Source: an uncultured Comamonas sp. (GTDB taxonomy: Bacteria > Pseudomonadota > Gammaproteobacteria > Burkholderiales > Burkholderiaceae_C). From it: a stretch of 64,000 bases of DNA. This document shows, piece after piece, positions 42,160-54,237 of this stretch. The notes below the pieces were generated by a model that saw only the letters and a program-made list of their open reading frames with translations, searched no databases and was not told the DNA's origin. Location: positions 1 to 64,000 of the forward strand of contig CAMZGS010000003.1 of the NCBI GenBank assembly GCA_947306475.1, in the 5' to 3' direction. The number at the start of each line of letters is the position of its first letter. The first letter of the stretch is position 1. The position numbers and the translations under genes were made by a program.

Positions 42160-43005
42160 TTACACCGTTTCCAGCGCCATCACGGCCGAGGCGGTGTTGG
42201 AAATCGGGATGTGGTAGTTGCTGTGCACCAGGCGCGCACCGGCCCCGGCCGTGGTCAGTGCGCCACGCATGGCCAGCCACATCAGCAGCTCCACGCCCTG
42301 GGTGCCGGTCTTTTCCACCAGCTCATGGATGCTGAACTGGGTGGCCCATTCGGGGTTGGTCTGCAGGCTTTCCATGAACTGCAGGTCAAAGCGCTTGTTG
42401 ATGAAACCGGCGCGCTCGCCATCGAGCTGGTGCGACAGACCGCCCGAAGCGATCACAGCCACCTTCTTGTCGCTGTTCCAGGAGGTGATGGCCTCGCCCA
42501 CGGCCTTGCCCAGGGCATACACGCGGCTGGGCTTGGGCAGGGGGAACTGCACGGTGTTGATGCACACGGGCACGATGGTCACGGGGCAATCGCCTTCCGG
42601 CCAGAACAGCTTGAGCGGCAGCGTGCAGGCGTGATCGACCAGCATTTCCTGGCAGGTCACGATGTCGAACTCTTTTTCAACCAGCGTGTTGACGATGTGC
42701 CAGGACAGATCCAGCTCACCCTGGAAGGGTGCCAGCGTGGGAATGCCCCAGCCTTCGTCGGCGTTGTTGTACTGGGGCGCCGCACCGACGGCAAAGGTGG
42801 GCATCTTGTCCAGGAAGAAGTTCAGGCCGTGGTCGTTGTAGAACATGACCACCACGTCCGGGCGCTTCTCGCCCAGCCACTGGTGGATGGGGGGGAAGCT
42901 GTCAAAGAAAGGCTTCCAGTACGGATCCTGCTGCAGGCCGAGGTGGATGGCGCGGCCAATGGCCGGAATGTGCGAGGTGCCGAGGCCGCCGATGAGTTGT
43001 GCCAT
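42160..43005 (-). CDS. Extradiol dioxygenase beta (catalytic) subunit, LigB-type, second copy
   Basis: A 281-residue class III extradiol ring-cleavage subunit. Likely Fe(II) ligands are His12 (GTSHIPAIG), His59 (FYNDHG) and Glu239 (GVELLMW); the catalytic-base His is His192 (GGLSHQLDG). All are present. Compared with the LigB-like domain of the fused enzyme at 45450 it is clearly diverged in substrate-facing segments (NFFLDKMPTFAVGAAPQY; VDHACTLPLKLFWP), closer to gallate/methylgallate-type dioxygenases in appearance. It follows its small subunit gene by 24 bases. The substrate could be protocatechuate, gallate or a methoxylated catechol; this is inference. Confidence 0.87.
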   Translation of the reverse strand: MAQLIGGLGTSHIPAIGRAIHLGLQQDPYWKPFFDSFPPIHQWLGEKRPDVVVMFYNDHGLNFFLDKMPTFAVGAAPQYNNADEGWGIPTLAPFQGELDLSWHIVNTLVEKEFDIVTCQEMLVDHACTLPLKLFWPEGDCPVTIVPVCINTVQFPLPKPSRVYALGKAVGEAITSWNSDKKVAVIASGGLSHQLDGERAGFINKRFDLQFMESLQTNPEWATQFSIHELVEKTGTQGVELLMWLAMRGALTTAGAGARLVHSNYHIPISNTASAVMALETV

Positions 43006-43029
43006 GGTGTGGGTACTCCTACTGCTTCT

Positions 43030-43380
43030 TTATTGGTTGTTGGCCGCGACCAGCATGGCCTTGAACTCGTCCTTGGTCATGCCGGTCTGCTGGGCGCCGA
43101 TGTCCTGCATGTCCAGCTTGAAGATGCCGGCAAACTTGGCCAGGTAATAGACGTTGCCACCGGCCTCGATCAGCTGCAGCACATTGCGTGCACGAATGGC
43201 AGCAGCCTGCTGCTCGTTCAGGCCGAACTTCTTCATGTAGGCCTCTTCGTCGGCCAGGAAGGCTTCGCGGTTGGCCTCGTCGTTGAACGAGAAGCACATC
43301 TTGTTCAGGGCATAGCCCTTCCTGGCCTGCTCGCTATCGAACAGCGTGGTACCGGGGATCTGGGGTAGTGAGATGGTCAT
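43030..43380 (-). CDS. Extradiol dioxygenase alpha (small) subunit, LigA-type, second copy
   Basis: A 116-residue small subunit starting MTISLPQIPGTTLFDSEQARKGYALNKMCFSF, matching the LigA fold (PGT.LFD..QARKGY.LN). The start at 43380 is supported by TTTGGAGA six bases upstream. It shapes the active-site lid of LigB-type dioxygenases. It is divergent from the LysR gene with a 72-base gap holding both promoters. Confidence 0.87.
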   Translation of the reverse strand: MTISLPQIPGTTLFDSEQARKGYALNKMCFSFNDEANREAFLADEEAYMKKFGLNEQQAAAIRARNVLQLIEAGGNVYYLAKFAGIFKLDMQDIGAQQTGMTKDEFKAMLVAANNQ

Positions 43381-43452
43381 GGGGATCTCCAAAGCGAAAT
43401 CGGTTCGGGGCGCAGTATTTCTTGTTCATTGTCAAAAATAAACAGATGCATC

Positions 43453-44403
43453 ATGATCAATCTCATGAGCAAATTCGATTGGTCAGACCTGGATGGGCGT
43501 CTGCTGCGCCTGCTGGTGGCAGTGGTGGAAACCGGCTCGGTCACGGGCGCGGCCCAGCGGCTGGGGGTGACGCAGTCGGCTGTGAGCCACCTGCTGGACA
43601 AGTTGCGCGCCATCACCGCCGACCCGCTGTTTGTCAAATCGGGCCGGGGCATCGTGGCCACGGCGCGCGCCGAGCTGCTGGCCGTGCAGGCGCGCGAGTT
43701 GATCGACCAGCTGGAGCGCTTTGCCCGCGCCGGGGAGTTTGTCCCCGCACGCTGGCAGACCACCTTCACGATTGCTGCCAACGACTTTCAGCGCGATGTG
43801 CTGCTGCCACCGCTGGTGGCGCGCCTGCATGCGCAGGCACCCGGGGTGGCGCTGCGCATCATTCCCTCGGACGTGCCCAGCCTGGAGCTGCTGCGCGACG
43901 AACATTGCCAGCTGGTCATCAGTCCGCGCCCGCCCGATGGCAGCGACATCCTGCAAAAACGCCTGTTCGAGACGCGCTACCGCGTGTTCTACGACCCCAC
44001 CGTACGGTCCGCCCCGCGCGATCTGGCCGACTACCTGGCCGCACGCCATATCACCGTGGTGTACGAGCCGCGCCGGGCACTGGATCTGGACCAATGGCTG
44101 ACTGCGCGCGGCGTGCGGCGGCGCTTTGCCGTCATGGTGCCGGGCTTTGCCGGGCTGCCCGCCTTTGTGCATGGCAGCGACATGCTGGCCACGGCGCCCG
44201 GGCTGCTGCAACTGCACGCCCTGCGCGGTCTGGCCAGTGCCGAGCCCCCCCTGCCCTGCCCGCCAATGAGCATGTACATGGTCTGGCATGCGCGCCACCA
44301 GCACGATGCCGCGCACCGCTGGATGCGCGAACAACTGGAGGCCGTGGTCGAGCCGGTGCTGGCCACGACCCCCCATAGCCACGCGCACAGCCCCAAACCG
44401 TAG
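43453..44403 (+). CDS. LysR-family regulator next to the dioxygenase genes
   Basis: A 316-residue LysR protein (ATG at 43453; the ATG at 43465 is also plausible, and no strong ribosome site separates them). The HTH is at about 10-60, LRLLVAVVETGSVTGAAQRLGVTQSAVSHLLDKL; the effector domain follows (TIAANDFQRDVLLPPLVARL). It diverges from the separate dioxygenase pair and converges with pmdC, so it may control either or both, like the LysR activators LigR and PmdR of other protocatechuate 4,5-pathways. The inducer is unknown. Confidence 0.83.
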   Translation: MINLMSKFDWSDLDGRLLRLLVAVVETGSVTGAAQRLGVTQSAVSHLLDKLRAITADPLFVKSGRGIVATARAELLAVQARELIDQLERFARAGEFVPARWQTTFTIAANDFQRDVLLPPLVARLHAQAPGVALRIIPSDVPSLELLRDEHCQLVISPRPPDGSDILQKRLFETRYRVFYDPTVRSAPRDLADYLAARHITVVYEPRRALDLDQWLTARGVRRRFAVMVPGFAGLPAFVHGSDMLATAPGLLQLHALRGLASAEPPLPCPPMSMYMVWHARHQHDAAHRWMREQLEAVVEPVLATTPHSHAHSPKP

Positions 44404-44421
44404 AAGCCCCGCCAGAAACAA

Positions 44422-44453
44422 CAACGGCTTCCGCCGTGAGGTGGAAGCCGTGG
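44422..44453. terminator. Terminator between lysR gene and pmdC (convergent)
   Basis: CGGCTTCC (44425-44432) pairs with GGAAGCCG (44443-44450) across a 10-base loop. On the minus strand it is followed by the T-rich TTGTTGTTTC, favouring termination of the pmd operon. Confidence 0.6.
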
Positions 44454-44499
44454 GGCCAGGGCAGGGGACGCCCTGGTGGGGGTGGCGATGAGCGCCCGA

Positions 44500-47763
<3,264 letters not shown>

Positions 47764-47783
47764 GGTGTGGCTCCTTCCCCGGC

Positions 47784-48467
47784 TTAGTCGATGTACTTCA
47801 GGCCGGCAGCGGCCAGAGGCTCGCGCATCTTGTACATGTCCAGGCCCAGCACGCCCGAAGCCAGCTTGGCGCGCTTTTCGCCTTCAAAGCTTTCGCGCTT
47901 CTGGGCGGCTTCCAGCGTCTGCACGGCGCGGGCAGCGGGGACGCAGACCACGCCGTCGTCGTCGGCCACGATCACGTCACCGGGGTGCACGATCTGACCG
48001 GCGCACACCACGGGGATGTTCACCGAGCCCAGCGTGGCCTTGATGGTGCCCTTGGCGGAGATGGCCTTGCTCCAGACGGGGAAGTCCATTTCCTTGAGCG
48101 TCTTGACGTCGCGCACGCCAGCGTCGATCACCAGGGCGCGCGCGCCTCGGGCCTGGAAGCTGGTGGCCAGCAGGTCGCCAAAGTAGCCGTCGGTGCATTC
48201 GGCCGTGACGGCAGCGACGACGATGTCACCGGGCTGGATCTGTTCAGCGACGACGTGCATCATCCAGTTGTCGCCGGGGTGCAGCAGCACGGTCACTGCG
48301 GTGCCCGAGACCTGCTTGCCCGGGTAAATGGGGCGCATATAGGGCTTGAGCAGACCGACGCGGCCCATGGCCTCGTGCACGGTGGCCGAGCCCAGGGCTG
48401 CCAGCGCATCGGCAGCTGCGCGGTCGGCGCGTTGAATGTTGCGGTACACCACTCCGAGTTCGTACAT
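47784..48467 (-). CDS. pmdF: 4-Carboxy-4-hydroxy-2-oxoadipate aldolase (PmdF/LigK)
   Basis: Class II HMG/CHA aldolase cleaving the last pathway intermediate to pyruvate and oxaloacetate. The protein has 227 residues of the RraA-like fold. [24 protein letters not shown] contains the metal/substrate-binding signature (GDLL...GxVxDxxxRD); other typical pieces are [13 protein letters not shown] and [14 protein letters not shown]. It is 179 bases downstream of pmdE, a gap occupied by an intergenic repeat, and 20 bases before pmdD. Confidence 0.95.
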   Translation of the reverse strand: MYELGVVYRNIQRADRAAADALAALGSATVHEAMGRVGLLKPYMRPIYPGKQVSGTAVTVLLHPGDNWMMHVVAEQIQPGDIVVAAVTAECTDGYFGDLLATSFQARGARALVIDAGVRDVKTLKEMDFPVWSKAISAKGTIKATLGSVNIPVVCAGQIVHPGDVIVADDDGVVCVPAARAVQTLEAAQKRESFEGEKRAKLASGVLGLDMYKMREPLAAAGLKYID

Positions 48468-48512
48468 GGTTGGATTCCTTTACTATGAATAATTGAGCAT
48501 GTGGCGCGCTCG

Positions 48513-48585
48513 TATTCAGGATTTAAATATGAAAAGCACCTGAAATTCTTTCTGAACAAGCGCCTAAAGCTCCTGTTTTTGATGT
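48513..48585. repeat. Palindromic intergenic repeat between pmdE and pmdF
   Basis: On the minus strand AGGAGCTTTAGGCGCTTG leads into an ATTTCAGG...CCTGAAT palindrome (plus-strand arms ATTCAGG at 48514-48520 and CCTGAAAT at 48539-48546). It lies inside the operon, so it could modulate downstream expression rather than end transcription. Confidence 0.55.
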
Positions 48586-48646
48586 CCATCTGTTGCCAGC
48601 GCCACCTTGCGCGGCGCTGGCTGGGGCGCAGTTCCCCCTCCGATGC

Positions 48647-49675
48647 TTACTTGCCCTTGGCCTTCAGGGCAGCGTCCAGACGGGTGAACACGCGGCGGGC
48701 GTTGCCTTCGTACACCAGGTGCTTTTCCTCGGCCGTCAGGTTCTGCGTGGCTTCGATGTAGCGCTTGGTGTCGTCGTAGTAGTGGCCGGTCTGCGGGTCG
48801 ATGCCGCGCACGGCGCCGATCATTTCGCTGGCAAACAGAATGTTCTTGACCGGGATCACTTCCGTCAGCAGGTTGATGCCGGGCTGGTGATAGACGCAGG
48901 TGTCGAAGTAGATGTTGTTGAGCAGGTGCTCTTCCAGCAGGGGCTTCTTCAGCTCCTGGGCCAGACCACGGTAGCGGCCCCAGTGGTAAGGCGCTGCGCC
49001 GCCGCCGTGGGGGATCAGGAACTTCAAGGTCGGGAAGTCCTTGAACAGATCGCCCTGGATCAGCTGCATCACGGCCGTGGTGTCGGCATTGATGTAGTGC
49101 GCACCGGTGGTGTGGAAGCACGCGTTGCAGCTGGTGGAGACATGGATCATCGCGGGGATGTCGTACTCCACCATCTTTTCATAGATGGGGTACCAGCTGC
49201 GGTCGGTCAGCGGGGGCGAAGTCCAGTGGCCGCCCGAGGGATCGGGGTTCAGGTTGATACCCACGTTGCCGTACTGCTCCACGCACTTGACCAGCTCGGG
49301 GATGCAGGTCTTGGGATCGACGCCGGGCGACTGCGGCAGCATGGCGGCGGGGATGAAGTGGTCAGGGAACAGCTGGCTGACGCGATAGCACAGCTCGTTG
49401 CAGATGGCCGCCCAGGTGCTGGAGGTCTGGAAGTCACCAATGTGGTGGGCCATGAACGACGCACGGGGGCTGAAGATGGTCAGGTCCGAGCCGCGTTCCT
49501 TCATCAGGCGCAGCTGGTTGTTTTCGATCGACTCGCGGATCTCGTCGTCGCTGATCTTCAGATCCGAGGCCTTGGGCGCCTTGCTCGGATCCTTCAATGC
49601 AGCAATCTGCAGATCGCGCCATGCGCCCAGTGCTGCAGGGGCCGTGGTGTAGTGACCGTGGACATCAATAATCAT
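48647..49675 (-). CDS. pmdE: 4-Oxalomesaconate hydratase (PmdE/LigJ)
   Basis: Amidohydrolase-family hydratase forming 4-carboxy-4-hydroxy-2-oxoadipate. The protein has 342 residues. The start MIIDVHGHYTTAPAALGAWR has the metal-binding HxH (His6, His8). Other features are FMAHHIGDFQTSSTW, MIHVSTSCNACFHTTGAHYINADTTAVMQLI and FLIPHGGGAAPYHWGRYRGLAQ, matching LigJ. It is 27 bases after pmdK. Confidence 0.95.
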   Translation of the reverse strand: MIIDVHGHYTTAPAALGAWRDLQIAALKDPSKAPKASDLKISDDEIRESIENNQLRLMKERGSDLTIFSPRASFMAHHIGDFQTSSTWAAICNELCYRVSQLFPDHFIPAAMLPQSPGVDPKTCIPELVKCVEQYGNVGINLNPDPSGGHWTSPPLTDRSWYPIYEKMVEYDIPAMIHVSTSCNACFHTTGAHYINADTTAVMQLIQGDLFKDFPTLKFLIPHGGGAAPYHWGRYRGLAQELKKPLLEEHLLNNIYFDTCVYHQPGINLLTEVIPVKNILFASEMIGAVRGIDPQTGHYYDDTKRYIEATQNLTAEEKHLVYEGNARRVFTRLDAALKAKGK

Positions 49676-49702
49676 GGATCAACCCTTCTTTTCTAAAAGC
49701 TT

Positions 49703-51073
49703 TCAGGAAGCAACTGCAGGGGCCGCCTTGGGAGTGGCGATCTGCTTGATGATCAGTGCTGCCATGGCAATCAAGCCCGGGATGGCAACCACCGCAAAAA
49801 TCTGGCCGAACGTCAGGTGACGGGCTGTCAGCTCCGCCACCAGGAACGAGCCAGCAATGCCGCCGAAGCGGCCAATGCCCAGCATCCAGGCCACGCCCGT
49901 GGCGCGCCCTGCCGTGGGATAAAAACCTGCGGCCAGCGCCGGCATGGACGACTGCGCCGTGTTCATGATGGTGCCGGCCACAAACACCGCCACCACCAGC
50001 CAGCCCAGGTTGCCCGCTTCCTGGCCAATCCACCAGATGGAGGCCGCCGTCAGCGCGTAACCTATGGCAATGATGCGGTTGGCCTCAAAACGGTCCATCA
50101 GCCAGCCGCAGAAAATCGCACCCACGCCACCCAGCGGGAAGAGCGCTGCCACCAGCGTGGCGGTCTTGGGGTCCAGCCCGCCTTCCTTGAACAGCACCGG
50201 CATCCAGTTCATGAGCGCGTAGAAGATGACCAGCCCCATGAAGTAGGCCAGCCACAGCATCAGCGAGCCCAGCCAGTACTGGCGCGAGAGCACCAGCGAC
50301 AGGCCGCTCTTGCCCTGCTCGACGGGTTTGAATTCCGTCATCACAAAGCTCTGCGCCCCCGCCACCGCCTGGCTGCCGGCAATACGCGCCAGCACGCGGC
50401 GGATGCGCTCGGGTGCGTAGCCACGCGCCACCATGTAGCGCACCGATTCGGGCAACACCAGCACCAGCAACACCACCAGCAGCAGCGGCGCCGCCCCACC
50501 CAGATACAGCACGCTGCGCCAGCCCAGGTTCGGAATCATCCAGGCCGCCAGAAAGCCGCCAAAGGCCGCACCCAGCGGAAAACCGCAGAACATGGCGTTG
50601 GTGAGCATGGCGCGGCGCTTGTCTGGGCAGTACTCACTCATCAGGGTGACGGCATTGGGCATGGCCGCGCCCAGACCCAGGCCAGTGACAAAGCGCAGCA
50701 CCGTCAGGACCTGGATGCTCTGGGCCAGGCCCGAGGCCAGACAGGTCAGGGCAAACACCAGCACCGAGCCCACCAGCACCGCCTTGCGGCCAAAGCGGTC
50801 GGCCAGCGGCCCGGCAAACAGCGCGCCACCGGCCAGGCCAAACAGCGCGGCACTCAGCACCGGCCCGAGCGCAGGTTTTTCGATGCCCCACTCCGCCAGC
50901 AGCGACGGAGCGATGTAACCGATGGCCGCCGTATCGAAGCCGTCACACAGCACGATGCAAAAGCACAGTGCAAAGATCAGCCACTGGTAGCGCGAGAACG
51001 GGTGCTCGTTGAGCACCTGCTGCACGTTCACCGCAGCATCCGGGCGCTGAGCGCCTGCCGAGGATGTAGTCAT
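49703..51073 (-). CDS. pmdK: Aromatic acid:H+ symporter (AAHS family, PmdK/PcaK-like)
   Basis: Major-facilitator transporter of 456 residues with about 12 hydrophobic segments. DGFDTAAIGYIAPSLLAEWG near the N-terminus and GPLADRFGRKAVLVGSVLVFALTCLASG (loop 2-3 motif) are characteristic of AAHS transporters such as PcaK. Probable substrate is protocatechuate or 4-hydroxybenzoate. It precedes pmdE by 27 bases and follows the ModA-like gene by 41 bases. Confidence 0.92.
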   Translation of the reverse strand: MTTSSAGAQRPDAAVNVQQVLNEHPFSRYQWLIFALCFCIVLCDGFDTAAIGYIAPSLLAEWGIEKPALGPVLSAALFGLAGGALFAGPLADRFGRKAVLVGSVLVFALTCLASGLAQSIQVLTVLRFVTGLGLGAAMPNAVTLMSEYCPDKRRAMLTNAMFCGFPLGAAFGGFLAAWMIPNLGWRSVLYLGGAAPLLLVVLLVLVLPESVRYMVARGYAPERIRRVLARIAGSQAVAGAQSFVMTEFKPVEQGKSGLSLVLSRQYWLGSLMLWLAYFMGLVIFYALMNWMPVLFKEGGLDPKTATLVAALFPLGGVGAIFCGWLMDRFEANRIIAIGYALTAASIWWIGQEAGNLGWLVVAVFVAGTIMNTAQSSMPALAAGFYPTAGRATGVAWMLGIGRFGGIAGSFLVAELTARHLTFGQIFAVVAIPGLIAMAALIIKQIATPKAAPAVAS

Positions 51074-51114
51074 AACTATCTCCCTGAGTTTTTATATATA
51101 GAAAAGCCCGTGTG

Positions 51115-51831
51115 CTACACGGGTTGCATGCCCTGGCGGCGTTTGGCCGGCTCAGTGACGGCGCTGGCCAGGAATTGCAGCCAGCGCTGTGCGGCTTCGG
51201 CGCGGGGGCTGTTGGCCACCACAGCGCCGGAAAAAACGGTATCGATAGCGACCGCCTTGGGCAGATTGCCCACCACGGTGATGCCGGACACATGGATCAG
51301 CTCGCTCAGCTGCTGAAAGCCCAGGGCCACTTCACCCTGCGCCACCAGCTGACCCACGGGCACACCGGGGCGCGCCTGCACCAGACGATCCTTCAGTTGC
51401 TCGGCAATACCCCAGCGCTCGAACAGGCGCAGCAGCGCCACACCGCTGGGACCGGTGGAATAACCAATGCTGGGCGCCGCCAGCACGGCCGCGCGCAGCG
51501 CTTCTTCAGAGCCGATATCCGGCAGCGGCGCACCCTGGGCCACGGCCGCTGCGGTGCTGGAGAGCACCCAATCGACCTTGGTGCCGGCAACAGCGTGGCC
51601 GCTGGCAATCAGCTTGTCGATGGCATCGCTGGCCAGCAGCACCACGTCCAGCGCCTCACCGGCCTGCACGCGCTGCGCGGCATCCACGCCGCCCACGGAG
51701 GTGATGTGCACCGGCTCGCCGCCCCGGGCCTGCCAGAGGGCAGCCAGCTCGGCCAGCACCTGGCGTGTGGCCATGGAAGAGATCCCTTGCAGGGGCGCAG
51801 CGGAATCAGCGGATGCAGAAGTCGGGGGCAT
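51115..51831 (-). CDS. ModA-like substrate-binding-fold protein without signal peptide
   Basis: A 238-residue protein of the periplasmic-binding-protein type 2 (ModA/molybdate-like) fold: LQGISSMATRQVLAELAALWQARGGEPVHITSVGGVDAAQRVQAGEALDVVLLASDAIDKLI is the typical first lobe, and SIGYSTGPSGVALLRLFERWGI the hinge. The start at 51831 has GAGGA six bases upstream. There is no hydrophobic N-terminal signal, so it is likely cytoplasmic and not a normal importer component; no permease or ATPase of that type is adjacent. It heads the pmd operon. It might bind a pathway acid as a sensor or have become an enzyme; the role is unknown. Confidence 0.78.
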   Translation of the reverse strand: MPPTSASADSAAPLQGISSMATRQVLAELAALWQARGGEPVHITSVGGVDAAQRVQAGEALDVVLLASDAIDKLIASGHAVAGTKVDWVLSSTAAAVAQGAPLPDIGSEEALRAAVLAAPSIGYSTGPSGVALLRLFERWGIAEQLKDRLVQARPGVPVGQLVAQGEVALGFQQLSELIHVSGITVVGNLPKAVAIDTVFSGAVVANSPRAEAAQRWLQFLASAVTEPAKRRQGMQPV

Positions 51832-52134
51832 GGCAGTCCTCACTTACAGATGGGGGAGTCTCCCGCTATTGTGGAGAGCCGAGCCCATCCCGGCCAGACC
51901 GCTCGCACAGCTAGCAGCTATGCGTTTGCAGCATAGCTGAATGGGTGCGCACCGCCCTGCCCTGGCTGCACATAACTGCCTGTCAATACATGCAGAATCG
52001 CCGCAACCTAGGCAATGCCCGAATCCACTGAGGCCCGCACGCCGGCTGGCCGCAGTGGTTACAAAATGGTAATGGCTGGAGCGCCCGCAGCGGCTGCATG
52101 GCCACCGCCCTGGCGAGGCATGGGCGCGTGGCTT
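51832..52134. promoter_or_regulatory. Upstream region of the pmd operon
   Basis: 303 gene-free bases between the first operon gene and the 3' end of mrdA. It holds GGGAG-T-CTCCC at 51854-51864 and a perfect 9-base inverted repeat CAGCTATGC / GCATAGCTG (51915-51923, 51931-51939, 7-base spacer). The latter contains T-N11-A (TATGC-N7-GCATA), the LysR-type box pattern, but could equally be a fragment of the AGCTG repeat family. Confidence 0.45.
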
Positions 52135-54210
52135 TCAGTCCTCTTCCTCGGGCGCAGGCTCGGGGGCCGCAACGGAGGCCGCCTCGGCGCTGCTGGAGGC
52201 CGATGCGGGCGGCACCCAGGGCAGCTCGCGCGGGCTCAGGCCGGGGATGATGATGCGCTCGTAATCGCCCAGCATGTCGGCCGCGCGGCGCGGCACACCC
52301 AGGGGAACGGTGGCCTTGCCCTTGCGCATGGCGGCCATGTCCTGCTCGCTGGGGTAGTGGCCCAGCAGCCAGTAGTCGAACACGCGCCGCGCCATGGGGG
52401 CGGCCGCAGCGGCGCCAAAGCCGGCGTTTTCCACAATCACCGCCACGGCAATCTGCGGCTTGTCCGCCGGGGCGTAGGCAATGTAGAGCGAGTGGTCACG
52501 CTTGTGCTCGGCCAGCTTGGCTGCGTCGTACTTTTCCTTCTGGCCGATGGTCACCGCCTGGGCGGTGCCGGTCTTGCCGGCCGAGGTGTAGGGCGCGCGC
52601 GCAAAGATGAAGCGCGAAGTGCCTTCCGTGGTCACGGCCTGCATGGCATCGCGCACCGCCTGCACATGCTCGCGCTTGTACCCCAGGGACACACCCGGCG
52701 GCGCCGGCAGCGGCTGGTACTGGTTGGTGATGGCATCGATCAGGCCCAGCCCCAGCTGCGGCTGGTGCTTGACGCCGCCATTGGCCAGCATGGCCGTGGC
52801 ATGCGCCAGCTGCAACATGGAGAAGTTGTTGTAGCCCTGGCCGATGCCCAGAGAGATGGTCTCGCCGGCGTACCACTTCCTCTGCTCGGGGCGCTTGTAG
52901 GTCTCGCGCTTCCAGCGCATGCTGGGCAGCACACCGCGCGCCTCGCCCTCCAGGTCGATGCCCGTGCGCTGCCCGAAGCCCATGGGGGCCAGATAGTCGT
53001 GGATCATGTCCACCCCCATGTCGTTGGCCAGCATGTAGTAGTACACGTTGGAGGACTTGACGATGGAGCGGCGCAGGTCCGTCGGCCCGTTGGGGTGGCC
53101 GGAGCGGAAGGTATGCCCCCCGAAGACCCAGCTGCCGTTGTCCTGAATGACGGTGTTGATCTTGCGCTTGCCCGACTCCAGCCCGGCCAGTCCCATGAAA
53201 GGCTTGTAGGTGGAGCCCGGCGGATAGGTGCCGCGCAGCGCGCGGTTGAGCAGCGGCCGGTCGATGGAGTTGTTCAGCATGTCCCAGCTCTCCTGGTCGA
53301 TGCCGCCAACAAACAGGTTCACGTCGTAGGTGGGCTTGCTCACAAAGGCCAGCACCTGGCCGTTGTTCGGATCCAGCGCCACCAGGGCGCCGCGACGATC
53401 GCCAAACAGGTCCTCCACCAGCTTTTGCAGGCCGATGTCCAGGCTCAGCACCACCGTGTGGCCTGGCGTGGCGCTGCGCCGGCTCAGGCGGCGCACCGCA
53501 AAGCCGCCGGCCGTGGTTTCCAGCTGCTCCCACCCCGTCTGGCCGTGCAGCTGCTTTTCGTAGCTTTGCTCGATGCCCAGCTTGCCGATGACCTCGGTGC
53601 CCCGGTAGTTGGCAGCATCCTCCCAGTCCTCGATGGCCTCTTTTTCCTTCTGGTTGATGCGCCCGATGTAGCCCACCACATGCCCCGCCGAATCGGCCAG
53701 GGGATAGGTGCGGAACAGGCGCGCCTTCACATCCACGCCGGGAAAGCGCCAGCGGTGCGCGATGAAGCGCGCCACTTCCTCATCGGTCAGGCGCGAGCGC
53801 AGGGGGACCGACTCAAAGCTCTTGCTGTCCACCATCAGGCGCTTGAACTGGCGCCGGTCGCGCGCGCTGATGGGGATCAGCTCGGACAGCGCATCGATGG
53901 TGGCCTCCAGATCCCTGACCTTGGAGCGCGTGATCTCCAGCGTGTAGGCCGAGTAGTTGGTGGCCAGCACCACACCATTGCGGTCCACGATGCGCCCCCG
54001 GTTGGGCACGATGGGCACCACCGCCGTGCGGTTGCTCTCGGCCCGCTGGGCAAAGGCCTCGTAGCGCTGCACCTGCAACACGTACAGGCGATAGGCCAGC
54101 AGCGCAAAGAGCAGCAGCACCACCACCGCCAGCACCACCACCCGCCAGCGAAAGCCCAGCTCCTGCGTCGGGGTGTACAGGCCGCGCAGACGGCGCACGC
54201 TCTGCCTCAT
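52135..54210 (-). CDS. mrdA: Penicillin-binding protein 2 (MrdA)
   Basis: Peptidoglycan transpeptidase for cell elongation, 691 residues. The start at 54210 has GGAGG six bases upstream. A single N-terminal transmembrane anchor (about 22-43) is followed by the PBP dimerisation domain and the transpeptidase domain with SxxK (GSTYKPF), SxN (VKSSNVYYYM) and KTG (SAGKTGTAQAV). The C-terminus is a Ser/Ala/Glu/Pro-rich acidic tail. It is the last gene of the mreB-mreC-mreD-mrdA group, 28 bases after mreD. Confidence 0.96.
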   Translation of the reverse strand: MRQSVRRLRGLYTPTQELGFRWRVVVLAVVVLLLFALLAYRLYVLQVQRYEAFAQRAESNRTAVVPIVPNRGRIVDRNGVVLATNYSAYTLEITRSKVRDLEATIDALSELIPISARDRRQFKRLMVDSKSFESVPLRSRLTDEEVARFIAHRWRFPGVDVKARLFRTYPLADSAGHVVGYIGRINQKEKEAIEDWEDAANYRGTEVIGKLGIEQSYEKQLHGQTGWEQLETTAGGFAVRRLSRRSATPGHTVVLSLDIGLQKLVEDLFGDRRGALVALDPNNGQVLAFVSKPTYDVNLFVGGIDQESWDMLNNSIDRPLLNRALRGTYPPGSTYKPFMGLAGLESGKRKINTVIQDNGSWVFGGHTFRSGHPNGPTDLRRSIVKSSNVYYYMLANDMGVDMIHDYLAPMGFGQRTGIDLEGEARGVLPSMRWKRETYKRPEQRKWYAGETISLGIGQGYNNFSMLQLAHATAMLANGGVKHQPQLGLGLIDAITNQYQPLPAPPGVSLGYKREHVQAVRDAMQAVTTEGTSRFIFARAPYTSAGKTGTAQAVTIGQKEKYDAAKLAEHKRDHSLYIAYAPADKPQIAVAVIVENAGFGAAAAAPMARRVFDYWLLGHYPSEQDMAAMRKGKATVPLGVPRRAADMLGDYERIIIPGLSPRELPWVPPASASSSAEAASVAAPEPAPEEED

Positions 54211-54237
54211 GGGCACCCTCCCTCAGGCCGGGTCTGC

